Shown here piece after piece: positions 1 through 8,488 of a DNA stretch of 64,000 bases (positions are counted from its first letter, which is position 1; each line of letters begins with the position of its first letter). The notes under the pieces are model-generated. The model saw nothing but the letters and a program-made list of their open reading frames with translations. It was not told the origin of the DNA and searched no databases. Origin of the DNA: Streptomyces sp. ISL-36 (GTDB lineage Bacteria > Actinomycetota > Actinomycetes > Streptomycetales > Streptomycetaceae); NCBI RefSeq assembly GCF_018614205.1, contig NZ_JAGGOS010000036.1, forward strand, positions 1 to 64,000, in the 5' to 3' direction. Made by a program: the position numbers and the translations under genes.

Positions 1-1261
1 CCTCATAACGGAACGCCACCCCCTCCAGGGCCACCTTGCCCACCGGCTCCGAGGGCTTCTCCAGGCCCACGGCCGGGGATGCCCCCGTCTTGCTCGGCTC
101 GCTCACCGGGGCGTCCGGCTCCTGCTCCTCGGCGTCGAGGAGCTCGAAGATCCGCTCCGCCGAGGCGACGCCCGACTGGACCAGGTTCGCCATCGACGCG
201 ACCTGCGTCAGCGGCATCGAGAACTGCCGGGAGTACTGGATGAACGCCTGCACGTCACCGATCGACAGGGTGCCCGAGGCCACCCGCAGCCCGCCGACCA
301 CGGCGACGAGCACGTAGTTGATGTTCGAGATGAAGAACATCACCGGCTGCATGACACCGCTGTTGAACTGGGCCTTGAACCCCGCCTCGTACAGCGCCTC
401 GTTCTGCTCGCGGAAGTCGGCGGCCGACTCGTCCTGCCGCCCGAAGACCTTCACCAGCGCGTGGCCGGTGTACATCTCCTCCACATGGGCGTTGAGCTTG
501 CCCGTGGACCTCCACTGCTGCACGAAGTGCGGCTGCGAACGCTTGCCGACCTTCGTCGCCACGACCACCGACACCGGCACGGTCACCAGCGCGACCAGCG
601 CCAGCAGCGGCGAGATCCAGAACATCATCGCGAGCACGCCGACGATGGTGAGCAGGGAGTTGATCAGCTGCCCCATCGACTGCTGCAGCGTCTGCGAGAT
701 GTTGTCGATGTCGTTGGTCGCCCGGCTGAGGACCTCACCGCGCTTGGCCTTGTCGAAGTACGACAGCGGCAGCCGCGCCAGCTTGGCCTGCACGTCCTCG
801 CGCATCCGGTAGACGGTGCGGTTGATCACCTTGATCGACATCCGGGTGGAGACCAGCATGAGCAGCCCGGCCGCCACATAGATGATCAGCACCCACAGCA
901 GCACCTCGCCGACCGCCGCGAAGTCGATCCCCTTCCCGGGCGTGAAGTCGACCCCGGACAGCATGTCGGCCATCCCGCCGTCGCCCGCGGCCCGCAGTCT
1001 CTCGATCGTCTGCGCCTTCGTGGTGCCCTCGGGCATCTGCCGCCCGACGACACCCGCGAAGACCAGGTCGGTCGCCTTGCCGAGGATCTTCGGCCCGACC
1101 ACCGCGCCCGCGACGCTGAGCACACCCGCGAGCAGCATCAGCCACAGCGCGCCCCGCTCGGGCGCCAGCTGCTTGAGCAGCCGCTTGCCCGAGCCCTTGA
1201 AGTCCATGGACCGCTGGTCGGGGCCGCCGCCGGCCATCATTCGTCCGCCAGGACCGGCCAT
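1..1261 (-). CDS. ABC exporter subunit (TMD-NBD half-transporter), truncated by window edge
   Basis: About 420 N-terminal residues of a type IV (MDR-like) ABC exporter half-transporter are visible. A glycine/methionine-rich start is followed by six membrane segments, with the usual intracellular-loop sequence RLPLSYFDKAKRGEVLSR at about residues 185-200. A linker (LLDAEEQEPDAP) leads into the first strand of the nucleotide-binding domain, where the window ends, so Walker motifs are not visible. The ATG at 1261 overlaps the TGA of the upstream ABC gene (ATGA), so the two are translationally coupled. Since the partner has a degenerate ATPase site, this subunit probably supplies the canonical one. 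Substrate unknown; this architecture usually exports lipids, drugs or peptides. Confidence 0.9.
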   Translation of the reverse strand, partial: MAGPGGRMMAGGGPDQRSMDFKGSGKRLLKQLAPERGALWLMLLAGVLSVAGAVVGPKILGKATDLVFAGVVGRQMPEGTTKAQTIERLRAAGDGGMADMLSGVDFTPGKGIDFAAVGEVLLWVLIIYVAAGLLMLVSTRMSIKVINRTVYRMREDVQAKLARLPLSYFDKAKRGEVLSRATNDIDNISQTLQQSMGQLINSLLTIVGVLAMMFWISPLLALVALVTVPVSVVVATKVGKRSQPHFVQQWRSTGKLNAHVEEMYTGHALVKVFGRQDESAADFREQNEALYEAGFKAQFNSGVMQPVMFFISNINYVLVAVVGGLRVASGTLSIGDVQAFIQYSRQFSMPLTQVASMANLVQSGVASAERIFELLDAEEQEPDAPVSEPSKTGASPAVGLEKPSEPVGKVALEGVAFRYE

Positions 1262-3015
1262 CAGGCTGCCTCCGCCTCGGTCAGCTGGGAGAGCACGATC
1301 TCCCGGTACGTCTCATTGCCCGCCATCAGCTCGTGGTGGCGTCCGGTGCCCACGACCCGGCCCTCGTCCAGGACCACGATCCGGTCGGCGTCCCGGATGG
1401 TCGACACCCGCTGGGCGACGATCACCACGGTCGAGTCCGCCGTCTCCTCCTTGAGCGCCTCTCTCAGCAAGGCGTCCGTCTGGTAGTCGAGCGCCGAGAA
1501 CGAGTCGTCGAAGAGATAGATCTCCGGCCGCTGTACCAGGGTGCGTGCGATGGCGAGCCGCTGGCGCTGTCCGCCGGACACGTTGGTGCCGCCCTGGGCG
1601 ATCGGCGCGTCGAGACCGTTCTCCAGCTCCTTCACGAAGTCGGCGGCCTGGGCGACCTCCAGGGCGTGCCACAGCTCGTCGTCGGTCGCGTCGGGCTTTC
1701 CGTACCGCAGGTTCGTGGCCACCGTGCCCGAGAAGAGGTACGGCTTCTGCGGCACGAGTCCGACGGTCCTCGCCATCAGCGCGGGGTCGAGCGTCCGCAC
1801 GTCCACGCCGTCGACGAGCACCTCGCCGCCGGTCACGTCGAAGAGCCGCGGCACGAGCCCGAGCAGGGTGGACTTGCCGCTGCCCGTCGAGCCGATGATC
1901 GCGGTGGTCTCACCGGGCCGTGCCACCAGCTCGATGTCCCGCAGCACCGACTCCTCGGCGCCCGGGTAGCGGAAGTCGGCGCCGCGGACCTCCAGATGAC
2001 CGCGCCGGCGCAGCTCGCGCACCGGCTCGGCCGGCGGCACGACACTGCTCTCGGTGGACAGGACCTCCTCGATGCGCTCGGCGCACACCTCGGCCCGCGG
2101 CACCATCATGAACATGAAGGTGGCCATCATCACGGCCATCACGATCTGCATCAGATAGGCGAGGAACGCGGTGAGCGCGCCGATCTCCATCCCGCCGCTG
2201 TCGATCCGGTGCGCACCGAACCAGACCACCGCGATGCTGGAGACGTTCACCACCGTCATCACGGTCGGGAACATCAGCGCCATCAGCCGGCCGGTCGCCA
2301 TCGAGACATCGGTCAGCTCGGTGTTCGCGCCCTTGAACCGCTCCCGCTCGTACCCGTCCTTCACGAACGCCCGGATCACCCGGTTGCCGGTGATCTGCTC
2401 GCGCAGCACCCGGTTCACCGTGTCGAGCCGCTCCTGCATCGTCCGGAACAGCGGCCGCATCTTCTTCACGATCAGCGAGACCGAGACGCCGAGGACCGGC
2501 ACGACCGCGAGCAGCACCGCCGACAGCGGCACGTCCTGCCCGAGCGCCATGACGATGCCGCCGACACACATGATGGGCGCGGAGACCATCAGGGTGAACG
2601 CCATCAGAACCAGCATCTGGACCTGCTGGACGTCATTGGTGGTACGGGTGATCAGCGACGGGGCGCCGAACTGCCCGACCTCCCGCGCCGAGAAGGACTG
2701 CACCCGCGCGAAGACGGCGGCGCGGACGTCCCGGCCGAGGGCGGAGGCGGTCCGCGCGCCGTAGTACACGGCGCCGACGTTGCAGACGACCTGCAGCACG
2801 GAGACCGCGATCATCAGCGCACCGAACCGCAGGATGTAACCCGTGTCCCCGTCCACGACACCGTTGTCGATGATGTCCGCGTTGAGGGTGGGCAGGTAGA
2901 GGGAGGCGCAGGTCTGCAGAAACTGGAGCAGAACCAGCAGGGCGATGGGCTTCTTGTAGGGTCCCAGATGCGTTCGGAGGAGTCTTATGAGCACGGCTTC
3001 TACTATCGCCCGCAC
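1261..3015 (-). CDS. ABC exporter subunit with degenerate ATPase site
   Basis: A 584-residue half-transporter. Six membrane segments occupy about residues 20-310 and the nucleotide-binding domain about 340-580. Walker A is GSTGSGKST at 375-383 and the signature is VSGGQ near 480. Walker B reads IYLFDD at 499-504, with Asp at 504 where catalytic Glu is expected, and the switch (H-loop) His is replaced by Gln near 535 (IVAQRVST). These two changes are typical of the non-consensus half of heterodimeric ABC exporters. The stop overlaps the start of the next ABC gene by ATGA, supporting a two-subunit transporter. Start used is GTG at 3015; GTG at 2994 is an equally possible start. The kinase gene upstream ends 33 nt before it. 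Confidence 0.92.
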   Translation of the reverse strand: MRAIVEAVLIRLLRTHLGPYKKPIALLVLLQFLQTCASLYLPTLNADIIDNGVVDGDTGYILRFGALMIAVSVLQVVCNVGAVYYGARTASALGRDVRAAVFARVQSFSAREVGQFGAPSLITRTTNDVQQVQMLVLMAFTLMVSAPIMCVGGIVMALGQDVPLSAVLLAVVPVLGVSVSLIVKKMRPLFRTMQERLDTVNRVLREQITGNRVIRAFVKDGYERERFKGANTELTDVSMATGRLMALMFPTVMTVVNVSSIAVVWFGAHRIDSGGMEIGALTAFLAYLMQIVMAVMMATFMFMMVPRAEVCAERIEEVLSTESSVVPPAEPVRELRRRGHLEVRGADFRYPGAEESVLRDIELVARPGETTAIIGSTGSGKSTLLGLVPRLFDVTGGEVLVDGVDVRTLDPALMARTVGLVPQKPYLFSGTVATNLRYGKPDATDDELWHALEVAQAADFVKELENGLDAPIAQGGTNVSGGQRQRLAIARTLVQRPEIYLFDDSFSALDYQTDALLREALKEETADSTVVIVAQRVSTIRDADRIVVLDEGRVVGTGRHHELMAGNETYREIVLSQLTEAEAA

Positions 3016-3048
3016 CCCCGCGACGTTACGACTTGTTTTGGCGCGTGT

Positions 3049-4488
3049 TCACGAGGCGAAGGCGCCCGGGTGGATCTGCTCCCGCGTGGCCACGTACTGC
3101 TGCCGCACCGCCTGCCCCACCGCGAGCTCCTCGCCCGCCTCGAACAGCTGGGCCGCCGCGCCCTGCCAGGCCGGCGGAGCGGCGGGCGACAGCGTGCCGC
3201 GCGCGACGCCGAGCGCCCAGGCTGCCTGGCGGGCCGCGCCGAGGGCCGCGTAGTCCGCCGGCTGGGGGACGACGACCTGCGCGCCGAAGATCGCCGGCGC
3301 GAGGGCCTGGACGGCGGGCAGTTCGGCCGCGGCGCCGAGCAGGAAGACCCGCCGCACCTCGACGCCCTGACCGCGCAGGACGTCCATGGCGTCGGTGAGC
3401 GAGCAGAGCATGCCCTCGAACGCGGCCCGCGCGAGGTGCTCGGGCTTCATCGATTCGCGGCGCAGACCGCTGAGGGTGCCGGCGGTGTGCGGCAGCCGCG
3501 GGGTGCGCTCGCCCTCCAGGTAGGGCAGGAGCACGAGCCCTGAGGCGCCGGGCGTCGACTTCAGGGCGAGCGCCGACAGCTCCTGCAGGTTCTCCACGCC
3601 CAGCATCTCGGCGCTGCCGCGCAGCGCCCGTACCGCGTTGGAGGTGTGCACGACGGGCAGGTGCATGCCGGTCGCGTCGGCGTAGGAGGTGATGAGCCCC
3701 TGGGGGTCGGCGAGTGCCTCGTGGTGCACGGCCATCACGGAGCCGGAGGCGCCGAGGGAGACGACCGCGTCGCCGGCCCCGAGGCCGAGCCCCAGCGCGG
3801 CGGCCATCGTCTCGCCCGTACCGGCGGAGATCAGCAGGCCCTCGGGGGTGGTCCCGGCGGTGTCGGCGGGGCCGATGACCTCGGGGAGCACGGCCTGGTG
3901 GCCGAGGGCCAGCTCGACGAGGTCGGGGCGGTAGGCGCCCGCGCCCGCGGACCAGTAGCCGGTCGCCGAGGCGGCACCGCGGTCGGTGGTGCGCCGCACG
4001 GGACGGCCGAGGAGCTGCCAGACCAGCCAGTCGTGCGGCTGCAGGAGCATCGCGACGCGCTGGGCGTTCTCCGGCTCGGAGCGGGCCAGCCAGCGGAGCT
4101 TGGCGATCGGCTGCCCGGCCTGCGGCACGGACCCGACGGCCTCGGCCCAGGCCTGGCGTCCGCCGAACGCCTCGATCAGATCGGCCGCGGCCACCTGGGC
4201 CCGCTTGTCGTTGCCGACCATCGCGGGCCGTACGAGACCGCCCTGCGGGTCCAGCGGTACGAGCCCGTGCTGCTGGGCGGAGACACCGATGGCCTGCACG
4301 CCTTCGAGCAGCCCTCCGCCCGCGGCCTCGCCGAGCGAGAGCAGCCACGCCTGCGGGTCGACGTCGGTGGCCTTCGGCTCACCGGGATGTGGGGCGTAGC
4401 CCTGCCGCAGTACGGCGCCCGTCTCCGCGTCGCAGACGACGATGCGAGTGAAATCGGCAGAACTGTCCAAGCCGGCGACTATCCCCAT
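3049..4488 (-). CDS. xylB: FGGY family carbohydrate kinase, xylulokinase-like
   Basis: A 479-residue sugar kinase of the FGGY/actin-fold family. The N terminus (MGIVAGLDSSADFTRIVV) carries the first phosphate loop. VSAQQHGLVPLD near residue 80 matches the xylulokinase substrate loop (usually SGQMHGLV). PIAKLRWLA fits the FGGY signature, and the C-terminal half contains the phosphate-2 and adenosine segments (SLGASGSVMA; FLLGAAAELPAVQALAPAIFG). Expected reaction: ATP-dependent phosphorylation of D-xylulose to xylulose 5-phosphate; another ketose or polyol cannot be excluded. The ATG at 4488 has no obvious Shine-Dalgarno but lies six to seven bases after an AGAATCT box, so the transcript may be leaderless. 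No xylose isomerase gene is adjacent. Confidence 0.82.
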   Translation of the reverse strand: MGIVAGLDSSADFTRIVVCDAETGAVLRQGYAPHPGEPKATDVDPQAWLLSLGEAAGGGLLEGVQAIGVSAQQHGLVPLDPQGGLVRPAMVGNDKRAQVAAADLIEAFGGRQAWAEAVGSVPQAGQPIAKLRWLARSEPENAQRVAMLLQPHDWLVWQLLGRPVRRTTDRGAASATGYWSAGAGAYRPDLVELALGHQAVLPEVIGPADTAGTTPEGLLISAGTGETMAAALGLGLGAGDAVVSLGASGSVMAVHHEALADPQGLITSYADATGMHLPVVHTSNAVRALRGSAEMLGVENLQELSALALKSTPGASGLVLLPYLEGERTPRLPHTAGTLSGLRRESMKPEHLARAAFEGMLCSLTDAMDVLRGQGVEVRRVFLLGAAAELPAVQALAPAIFGAQVVVPQPADYAALGAARQAAWALGVARGTLSPAAPPAWQGAAAQLFEAGEELAVGQAVRQQYVATREQIHPGAFAS

Positions 4489-4576
4489 GGGAGAGATTCT
4501 GCCGCACGCGAGGGAGTGGGGGGAGCGAGCGCGGGGTAGGGGACGCGTTTTCGAGCCGCCCACCCCGCGCGCGCTC

Positions 4577-4879
4577 TCAGGTGTTGCTCACACCCCAGTC
4601 GTCCTCGGTCACCTGGCCGTTGTGATGGCGCAGGGCGTGGATCCGTTCGGTGACCGACGCGGGCAGCCTGTCGCCCACCTTGTCGCTCACCGCGTGGAAC
4701 GCCTTGCCCGCGGCCTGGCGTCCGGTCTGCGCCGCTGACTCGGCGGCGTTGCGCACGGCGGGGTTCTGCGAGAGGTCCCGCGCCGACTTCTTCATCTGCT
4801 CGTAGCGCTCGCGACCGGCCCGTGTGCCGATGACGTAACCGAGGGCCAGTCCCACGACGAACGTCAGCTTGTACCGCAC
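4577..4879 (-). CDS. YtxH-like small membrane protein
   Basis: A 100-residue protein with one N-terminal membrane segment (KLTFVVGLALGYVIGTRAG, residues 4-22). A charged, probably helical tail follows (YEQMKKSARDLSQNPAVRNAAES), as in YtxH-domain proteins of Gram-positive bacteria. These are small membrane-anchored proteins often linked to general stress; no biochemical activity is known. It is alone on the minus strand, 88 bases upstream of the kinase start and facing away from the tRNA cluster. Confidence 0.75.
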   Translation of the reverse strand: MRYKLTFVVGLALGYVIGTRAGRERYEQMKKSARDLSQNPAVRNAAESAAQTGRQAAGKAFHAVSDKVGDRLPASVTERIHALRHHNGQVTEDDWGVSNT

Positions 4880-5049
4880 GGCGGCACCACCCTTCCCTGG
4901 AGCTTCCCTGATGCCTCACTGGTGCCCACGAGCGCCCACGGCATACCGATTGGCGGAGCACCCCCCTGCTTGCGCTAATGTATGTGTCGCAGCGAACGAG
5001 CGCCCGCTCGGAACACCCGAGGTGGGTACGTTCGGTGCAAACGCAGCAA

Positions 5050-5122
5050 TCCCCTGTAGCTCAATTGGCAGAGCAGCCGGCTGTTAACCGGCAGGTTACT
5101 GGTTCGAGTCCAGTCGGGGGAG
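5050..5122 (+). tRNA. tRNA-Asn (GTT), copy 1
   Basis: A 73-nt cloverleaf. The acceptor stem pairs TCCCCTG (5050-5056) with CGGGGGA (5115-5121). The anticodon stem GCCGG/CCGGC encloses the loop CTGTTAA, with anticodon GTT at 5083-5085. The T-arm contains GGTTCGAGTCC, the discriminator is G, and CCA is not encoded, as usual in Streptomyces. It lies in tandem with a second tRNA-Asn five bases downstream. Confidence 0.97.
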
Positions 5123-5127
5123 CGCGA

Positions 5128-5200
5128 TCCCCTGTAGCTCAATTGGCAGAGCATTCGGCTGTTAACCGGAGGGTTGCTGGTTCGAGTCCAGCCGGGGGAG
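5128..5200 (+). tRNA. tRNA-Asn (GTT), copy 2
   Basis: A 73-nt cloverleaf with the same acceptor stem and anticodon loop as copy 1. It differs in the anticodon stem (TTCGG/CCGGA), variable region and T-stem. The differences keep base pairing, so both copies look functional. A TTCG-tetraloop terminator follows, so the two Asn tRNAs probably form one transcript. Confidence 0.97.
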
Positions 5201-5211
5201 CGATGAGGAAG

Positions 5212-5236
5212 AGGACCCTTCGGGGTCCTTTTTCTT
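5212..5236 (+). terminator. Rho-independent terminator of the tRNA-Asn pair
   Basis: The 7-bp stem AGGACCC/GGGTCCT (5212-5218 and 5223-5229) has a TTCG tetraloop and is followed by TTTTCTT. The U-rich tail makes this one of the most convincing intrinsic terminators in this GC-rich window. Confidence 0.88.
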
Positions 5237-5366
5237 GTGCCCGGGAACCATGCGCCACGCTGCGCGGTCCTCATGGTCGAGCGTTGCCGAGCATCCGGAG
5301 CAGGAGATCGTATGAGCGGCTATGCTGCGGCAGACGGCGCGCACACATGTACGCGCCACGCCGTCA

Positions 5367-5440
5367 GGGGCGGTAGCTCAGCCGGTTAGAGCAGCGGACT
5401 CATAATCCGTCGGCCGTGGGTTCGAGTCCCACCCGCCCCA
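5367..5440 (+). tRNA. tRNA with CAT anticodon (elongator Met or Ile2)
   Basis: A 74-nt cloverleaf. The acceptor stem is GGGGCGG (5367-5373)/CCGCCCC (5433-5439) with discriminator A. The anticodon stem GCGGA/TCCGT encloses the loop CTCATAA. The anticodon stem lacks the three consecutive G-C pairs of initiator tRNA, so this is either elongator tRNA-Met or tRNA-Ile2, whose C34 is converted to lysidine by TilS. The sequence alone does not settle which. Confidence 0.93.
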
Positions 5441-5485
5441 CTCAGGGTCGTACAGCAGGAACGTTTCCATCTCTGTGGCGACCAC

Positions 5486-5532
5486 AATGCCCCCGGCGTG
5501 ACGTACGGCACGTACGACACGCCGGGGGCATT
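5486..5532. terminator. Bidirectional terminator between CAT tRNA and ohr
   Basis: A perfect 15-bp inverted repeat (5486-5500 and 5518-5532; arm AATGCCCCCGGCGTG) encloses a 17-nt loop that contains its own CGTAC/GTACG pairing. TTTTCG follows on the plus strand. It separates the plus-strand tRNA from the minus-strand ohr gene and can serve both. Confidence 0.8.
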
Positions 5533-5566
5533 TTCGTGCCGTCGCCCGGACGGCTGAATTCCGTGG

Positions 5567-5983
5567 TTACTCGATGACCAGCTCGACCTGGATGTTGCCG
5601 CGGGTGGCCTTGGAGTACGGGCAGAACGCGTGGGTCTTCTCCAGGAGCTCGCGGCCCGGCTCGCCCTGGAGGTGGTCCGGGAACTCGGCGCGCATGACGA
5701 CCGCCAGGCCGAAGCCGCCGTCCGTCTCGTCCTTGCCGATGCTCACCTCGGCGGTGATCGAGGCGTCCGTGATGTCGATCTTCTCCTGGCGCGCCACCAC
5801 GCCCATCGCGCTCGCGAAGCAGGCCGCGTAGCCGGCGGCGAAGAGCTGCTCCGGGTTGGTGCCCCGGCCGTTGCCGCCGAGGGCCTGGGGGTGGGCCAGC
5901 GGGAGGTCGATGTGGCCGTCGGAGCTGACGGCGCGGCCCTCGCGGCCGTTGGCGGTGGCGACGGCGGTGTAGATCGCGTTCAT
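5567..5983 (-). CDS. ohr: Organic hydroperoxide resistance protein (Ohr/OsmC family), copy 1
   Basis: A 138-residue thiol peroxidase that reduces organic hydroperoxides, usually with lipoylated-protein electron donors. The two family cysteines are present: YAACFAS near residue 55 and AFCPYSKATRGN near 120. The Ohr sequence NPEQLFAAGYAACF is also present. It is divergent from a MarR/OhrR gene across 116 bases holding a palindromic operator, the classic ohrR-ohr arrangement. A second Ohr paralogue is at 22435-22857. Confidence 0.94.
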   Translation of the reverse strand: MNAIYTAVATANGREGRAVSSDGHIDLPLAHPQALGGNGRGTNPEQLFAAGYAACFASAMGVVARQEKIDITDASITAEVSIGKDETDGGFGLAVVMRAEFPDHLQGEPGRELLEKTHAFCPYSKATRGNIQVELVIE

Positions 5984-6046
5984 GGGTGCCTTCTCTTCCT
6001 GTCCTCGGGAGCGCTGCTGCGGTGCCCACTCATTGATAGCGCACTA

Positions 6047-6066
6047 TTCAGTTGTGCACAACTCAA
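6047..6066. promoter_or_regulatory. Candidate OhrR operator in the ohr-ohrR intergenic region
   Basis: The 20-bp near-perfect palindrome TTCAGTTGTGCACAACTCAA contains the perfect 14-mer AGTTGTGCACAACT (6050-6063). On the minus strand TTGTGC, 17 bases, then TATCAA fits a sigma-70-type promoter for ohr whose -35 lies inside the palindrome. Bound OhrR would therefore block ohr. The assignment rests on position and symmetry. Confidence 0.72.
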
Positions 6067-6099
6067 TCGCTCGTCGCGCATCTCGCGTACCCTGGAGTC

Positions 6100-6582
6100 A
6101 TGGAGACGCTCGACACGACACCCGACGAGGACTTCCTCCGACTCGACCGCCAGATCTGCTTCTCGCTCCACGCCGCCACCCGCGCGTTCAACGGCGTCTA
6201 CCGGGCCGCGCTCAAGGAGCTGGGGCTCACCTACCCCCAGTACCTGGTCATGCTGGCGCTCTGGGAGCACGGCGAGCTGCCTGTGAAGGGGATCGGCGAG
6301 CGGCTGAAGCTGGACTCGGGCACCCTGTCGCCCCTGCTCAAGCGGCTGGAGGCGGCCGGCTACGTAGAGCGGCGGCGCAGCACCGAGGACGAGCGCTCCG
6401 TCACCGCGCGGGTCACCGACTCCGGCGCCGCGCTGCGCGAGAAGGCCCTCGGCGTGCCGCGGCGGATCGCCTCCGCGACCGGGATGTCCCTGGAGGAGAT
6501 CCGTGCGCTGCGGGCCCAGCTCGACGAGCTGACCGCCCGGCTCGACGGTGTCGATCCGGGCGACCTGAGCGCCTGCGGCTGA
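6100..6582 (+). CDS. ohrR: MarR-family organic-peroxide sensor repressor OhrR
   Basis: A 160-residue winged-helix regulator. LDRQICFSLHAATRAFNGVYR carries the N-terminal reactive Cys near residue 20, the OhrR peroxide-sensing position, and the helix residues it contacts. The DNA-binding part is LKLDSGTLSPLLKRLEAAGYVERRRSTEDERS. Peroxide oxidation of this Cys releases OhrR from DNA in characterised relatives. Start is ATG at 6100; an upstream in-frame codon would place the start inside the operator. Divergent from ohr. Confidence 0.92.
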   Translation: METLDTTPDEDFLRLDRQICFSLHAATRAFNGVYRAALKELGLTYPQYLVMLALWEHGELPVKGIGERLKLDSGTLSPLLKRLEAAGYVERRRSTEDERSVTARVTDSGAALREKALGVPRRIASATGMSLEEIRALRAQLDELTARLDGVDPGDLSACG

Positions 6583-6658
6583 CCGAGGCGCGCAGGGCCA
6601 CACCGGCGGCGGGAAAATGGTAAGGACCCCACACCGCTCCCGTCCCTATACTCGCCCC

Positions 6659-7105
6659 ATGTCCACCGTCACCGTCCGGCGCGCCACCGCCGACGACTCC
6701 AAGCGCCTCACCCGGCTCGTCCGGAAGTCCGGCGCCTACCGCGGCGACTACGCCGGCATGGTCGACGGCTATGTCGTCGGAGGGTCGTACATCGAGCACC
6801 ACGCCGTCCACGTCGCCGTGGACGCGCACGGCCGGGTCCTCGGCTTCTACGCGCTCCTCCTCGACGAGGCCGAGCTCGACCTCGCCTTCGTCGCCGACGA
6901 GGCCCAGGGGCGTGGCATCGGACGGCTGCTGATGGAGCACATGATCGGCCAGGCCCGCGCCGCCGGACTCACGTCCATACGGGTCGTCGCGCATCCGCCC
7001 GCCGAGGACTTCTACCTGCGGACGGGAGCCCGTCGCACCGGGACCGTCGAGCCCACCGGGCAGATCCACTGGGCCAGGCCCGAGCTCCGGTACGACATCG
7101 CGTGA
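6659..7105 (+). CDS. GNAT-family N-acetyltransferase
   Basis: A 148-residue GNAT enzyme using acetyl-CoA. The acetyl-CoA loop is EAQGRGIGRLLMEHMIGQAR (the Q/R-x-x-G-x-G/A motif), followed by the beta-5 segment (TSIRVVAHPPAEDFYLRTGARRTG). The acceptor is unknown. Its TGA overlaps the GTG start of the following MFS gene (GTGA), so the two are co-translated; acetylation and export of one compound is possible but unproven. Confidence 0.88.
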   Translation: MSTVTVRRATADDSKRLTRLVRKSGAYRGDYAGMVDGYVVGGSYIEHHAVHVAVDAHGRVLGFYALLLDEAELDLAFVADEAQGRGIGRLLMEHMIGQARAAGLTSIRVVAHPPAEDFYLRTGARRTGTVEPTGQIHWARPELRYDIA

Positions 7106-8361
7106 GCACCACCGAACAGGCGGACCGCCGCAGGGTCTTCGCCGACCTCACCCCGCTCCGGACCTCCGCGCACTACCGCCGCCTCTGGTTCGGCAACACC
7201 ATCTCCTGGGTGGGCCAGGGCATGACCGCGCTCGCGGTCTCGCTCCAGGTGTACGAGATCACCCGCTCGCCGTTCTCCGTCGGGCTCGTCGGACTCTTCT
7301 CGCTCGTTCCGCTCATCGTCTTCGGCCTGTACGGCGGCGCCATCGCGGACACCGTCGACCGCCGCAAGCTCGGCCTCGCCAGCGCCACCGGATCCGCCGT
7401 GCTGTCCGCCGCCCTCGCCGCGGCCGCGTTCGCCGGTTTCCACCGCGTCTGGTTCCTGTACGCGATCGTGGCCCTGCAGTCCGTCTGCGCCGCGCTCAAC
7501 TCACCCGCCCGCACCTCGATGATCCCGAGGCTGCTGCCGCCCGAGCAGTTGCGCGCCGCCAACGCGCTCAACTCCATGACGACGACCTTCGGCACGCTCG
7601 TCGGCCCGAGCCTCGGCGGTCTCATCGTCGGCTTCGGCGGCTACCAGACCGCGTACCTCGTCGACGCCGTCGCCTTCTCCGCCGCCCTCTACGCGATGGC
7701 GCGGCTGCCCTCCATGCTCCCCGAACACGCCGACGGCGCCGGGGCCCAGCGCGCCTCCGTCCTCGACGGGCTGCGCTTCCTCGCCACCCGCCCCAACCTC
7801 CGTATGACGTTCTTCTCGGACTTCTGCGCGATGATCCTCGCCCACCCGCGCGCACTCTTCCCGGTCGTCGCCGTGGTCTGGTACGACGGCGACGCCACCA
7901 CCACCGGGCTGCTCGCCGCCGCCCCGGCGGCCGGCGCACTCCTCGGCGGGGTGCTCTCCGGCCGGCAGGGGCGCATCCGCCACCACGGGCAGGCGATCCT
8001 CCTCGCCGTCGCCTGCTGGGGCACCGCGATCGCCGTCTTCGGACTCACCCGCAACCTCTGGCTCGGGCTGCTGCTGCTCGCCCTCGCCGGGTACTCCGAC
8101 ACCGTCTCCATGATCTTCCGCAACACGATGATGCAGGTCGCGGCCCCGGACGAGATGCGCGGCCGGCTCCAGGGAGTCTTCATCGTGGTCGTCGCGGGCG
8201 GGCCGCGGCTCGGCGACTTCCTCGCCGGGTCGGTCGCCGATCTGACCTCCCCGGCCGTGGCCGTCACCGGCGGCGGGATCGCCTGCGTCCTCGCCGTCGG
8301 TCTGCTCGCCCTGTACGGACCCGGCTTCCGGCGGTACGACGCGCTCAACCCGACCGCCTGA
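7102..8361 (+). CDS. MFS transporter, EntS-like exporter
   Basis: A 419-residue 12-TM major-facilitator protein. The N terminus (SAHYRRLWFGNTISWVGQGMTALAVSLQVYEIT) and the loop GGAIADTVDRRKLGLAS after TM2 match the EntS/MFS_3 exporter group. RNTMMQVAAPDEMRGRLQGVF in the second half is typical of the same group. The GTG start overlaps the stop of the GNAT gene. The substrate is unknown; relatives export siderophores or drugs. Confidence 0.88.
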   Translation: MSTTEQADRRRVFADLTPLRTSAHYRRLWFGNTISWVGQGMTALAVSLQVYEITRSPFSVGLVGLFSLVPLIVFGLYGGAIADTVDRRKLGLASATGSAVLSAALAAAAFAGFHRVWFLYAIVALQSVCAALNSPARTSMIPRLLPPEQLRAANALNSMTTTFGTLVGPSLGGLIVGFGGYQTAYLVDAVAFSAALYAMARLPSMLPEHADGAGAQRASVLDGLRFLATRPNLRMTFFSDFCAMILAHPRALFPVVAVVWYDGDATTTGLLAAAPAAGALLGGVLSGRQGRIRHHGQAILLAVACWGTAIAVFGLTRNLWLGLLLLALAGYSDTVSMIFRNTMMQVAAPDEMRGRLQGVFIVVVAGGPRLGDFLAGSVADLTSPAVAVTGGGIACVLAVGLLALYGPGFRRYDALNPTA

Positions 8362-8488
8362 ACTGGCGGTTGGCCGCCACGGCACATAGCCGCCAGGCGC
8401 GCGGCCACTCAACTCCCGCCCCCCGGCCCCAGACTCGTCGCGTCACCCGGAACCACCCCTTCCCCCGGGTGCGCGAGGAGTTGCGTCG

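Noticed and set aside
1333..3543. 736-codon open frame opposite the ABC gene
   Set aside because: His/Arg/Asp-rich shadow of a well-supported ABC subunit.
5050..5440. tRNA cluster as an integration site
   Set aside because: No integrase, no repeated tRNA 3' end nearby and no change in base composition on either side.
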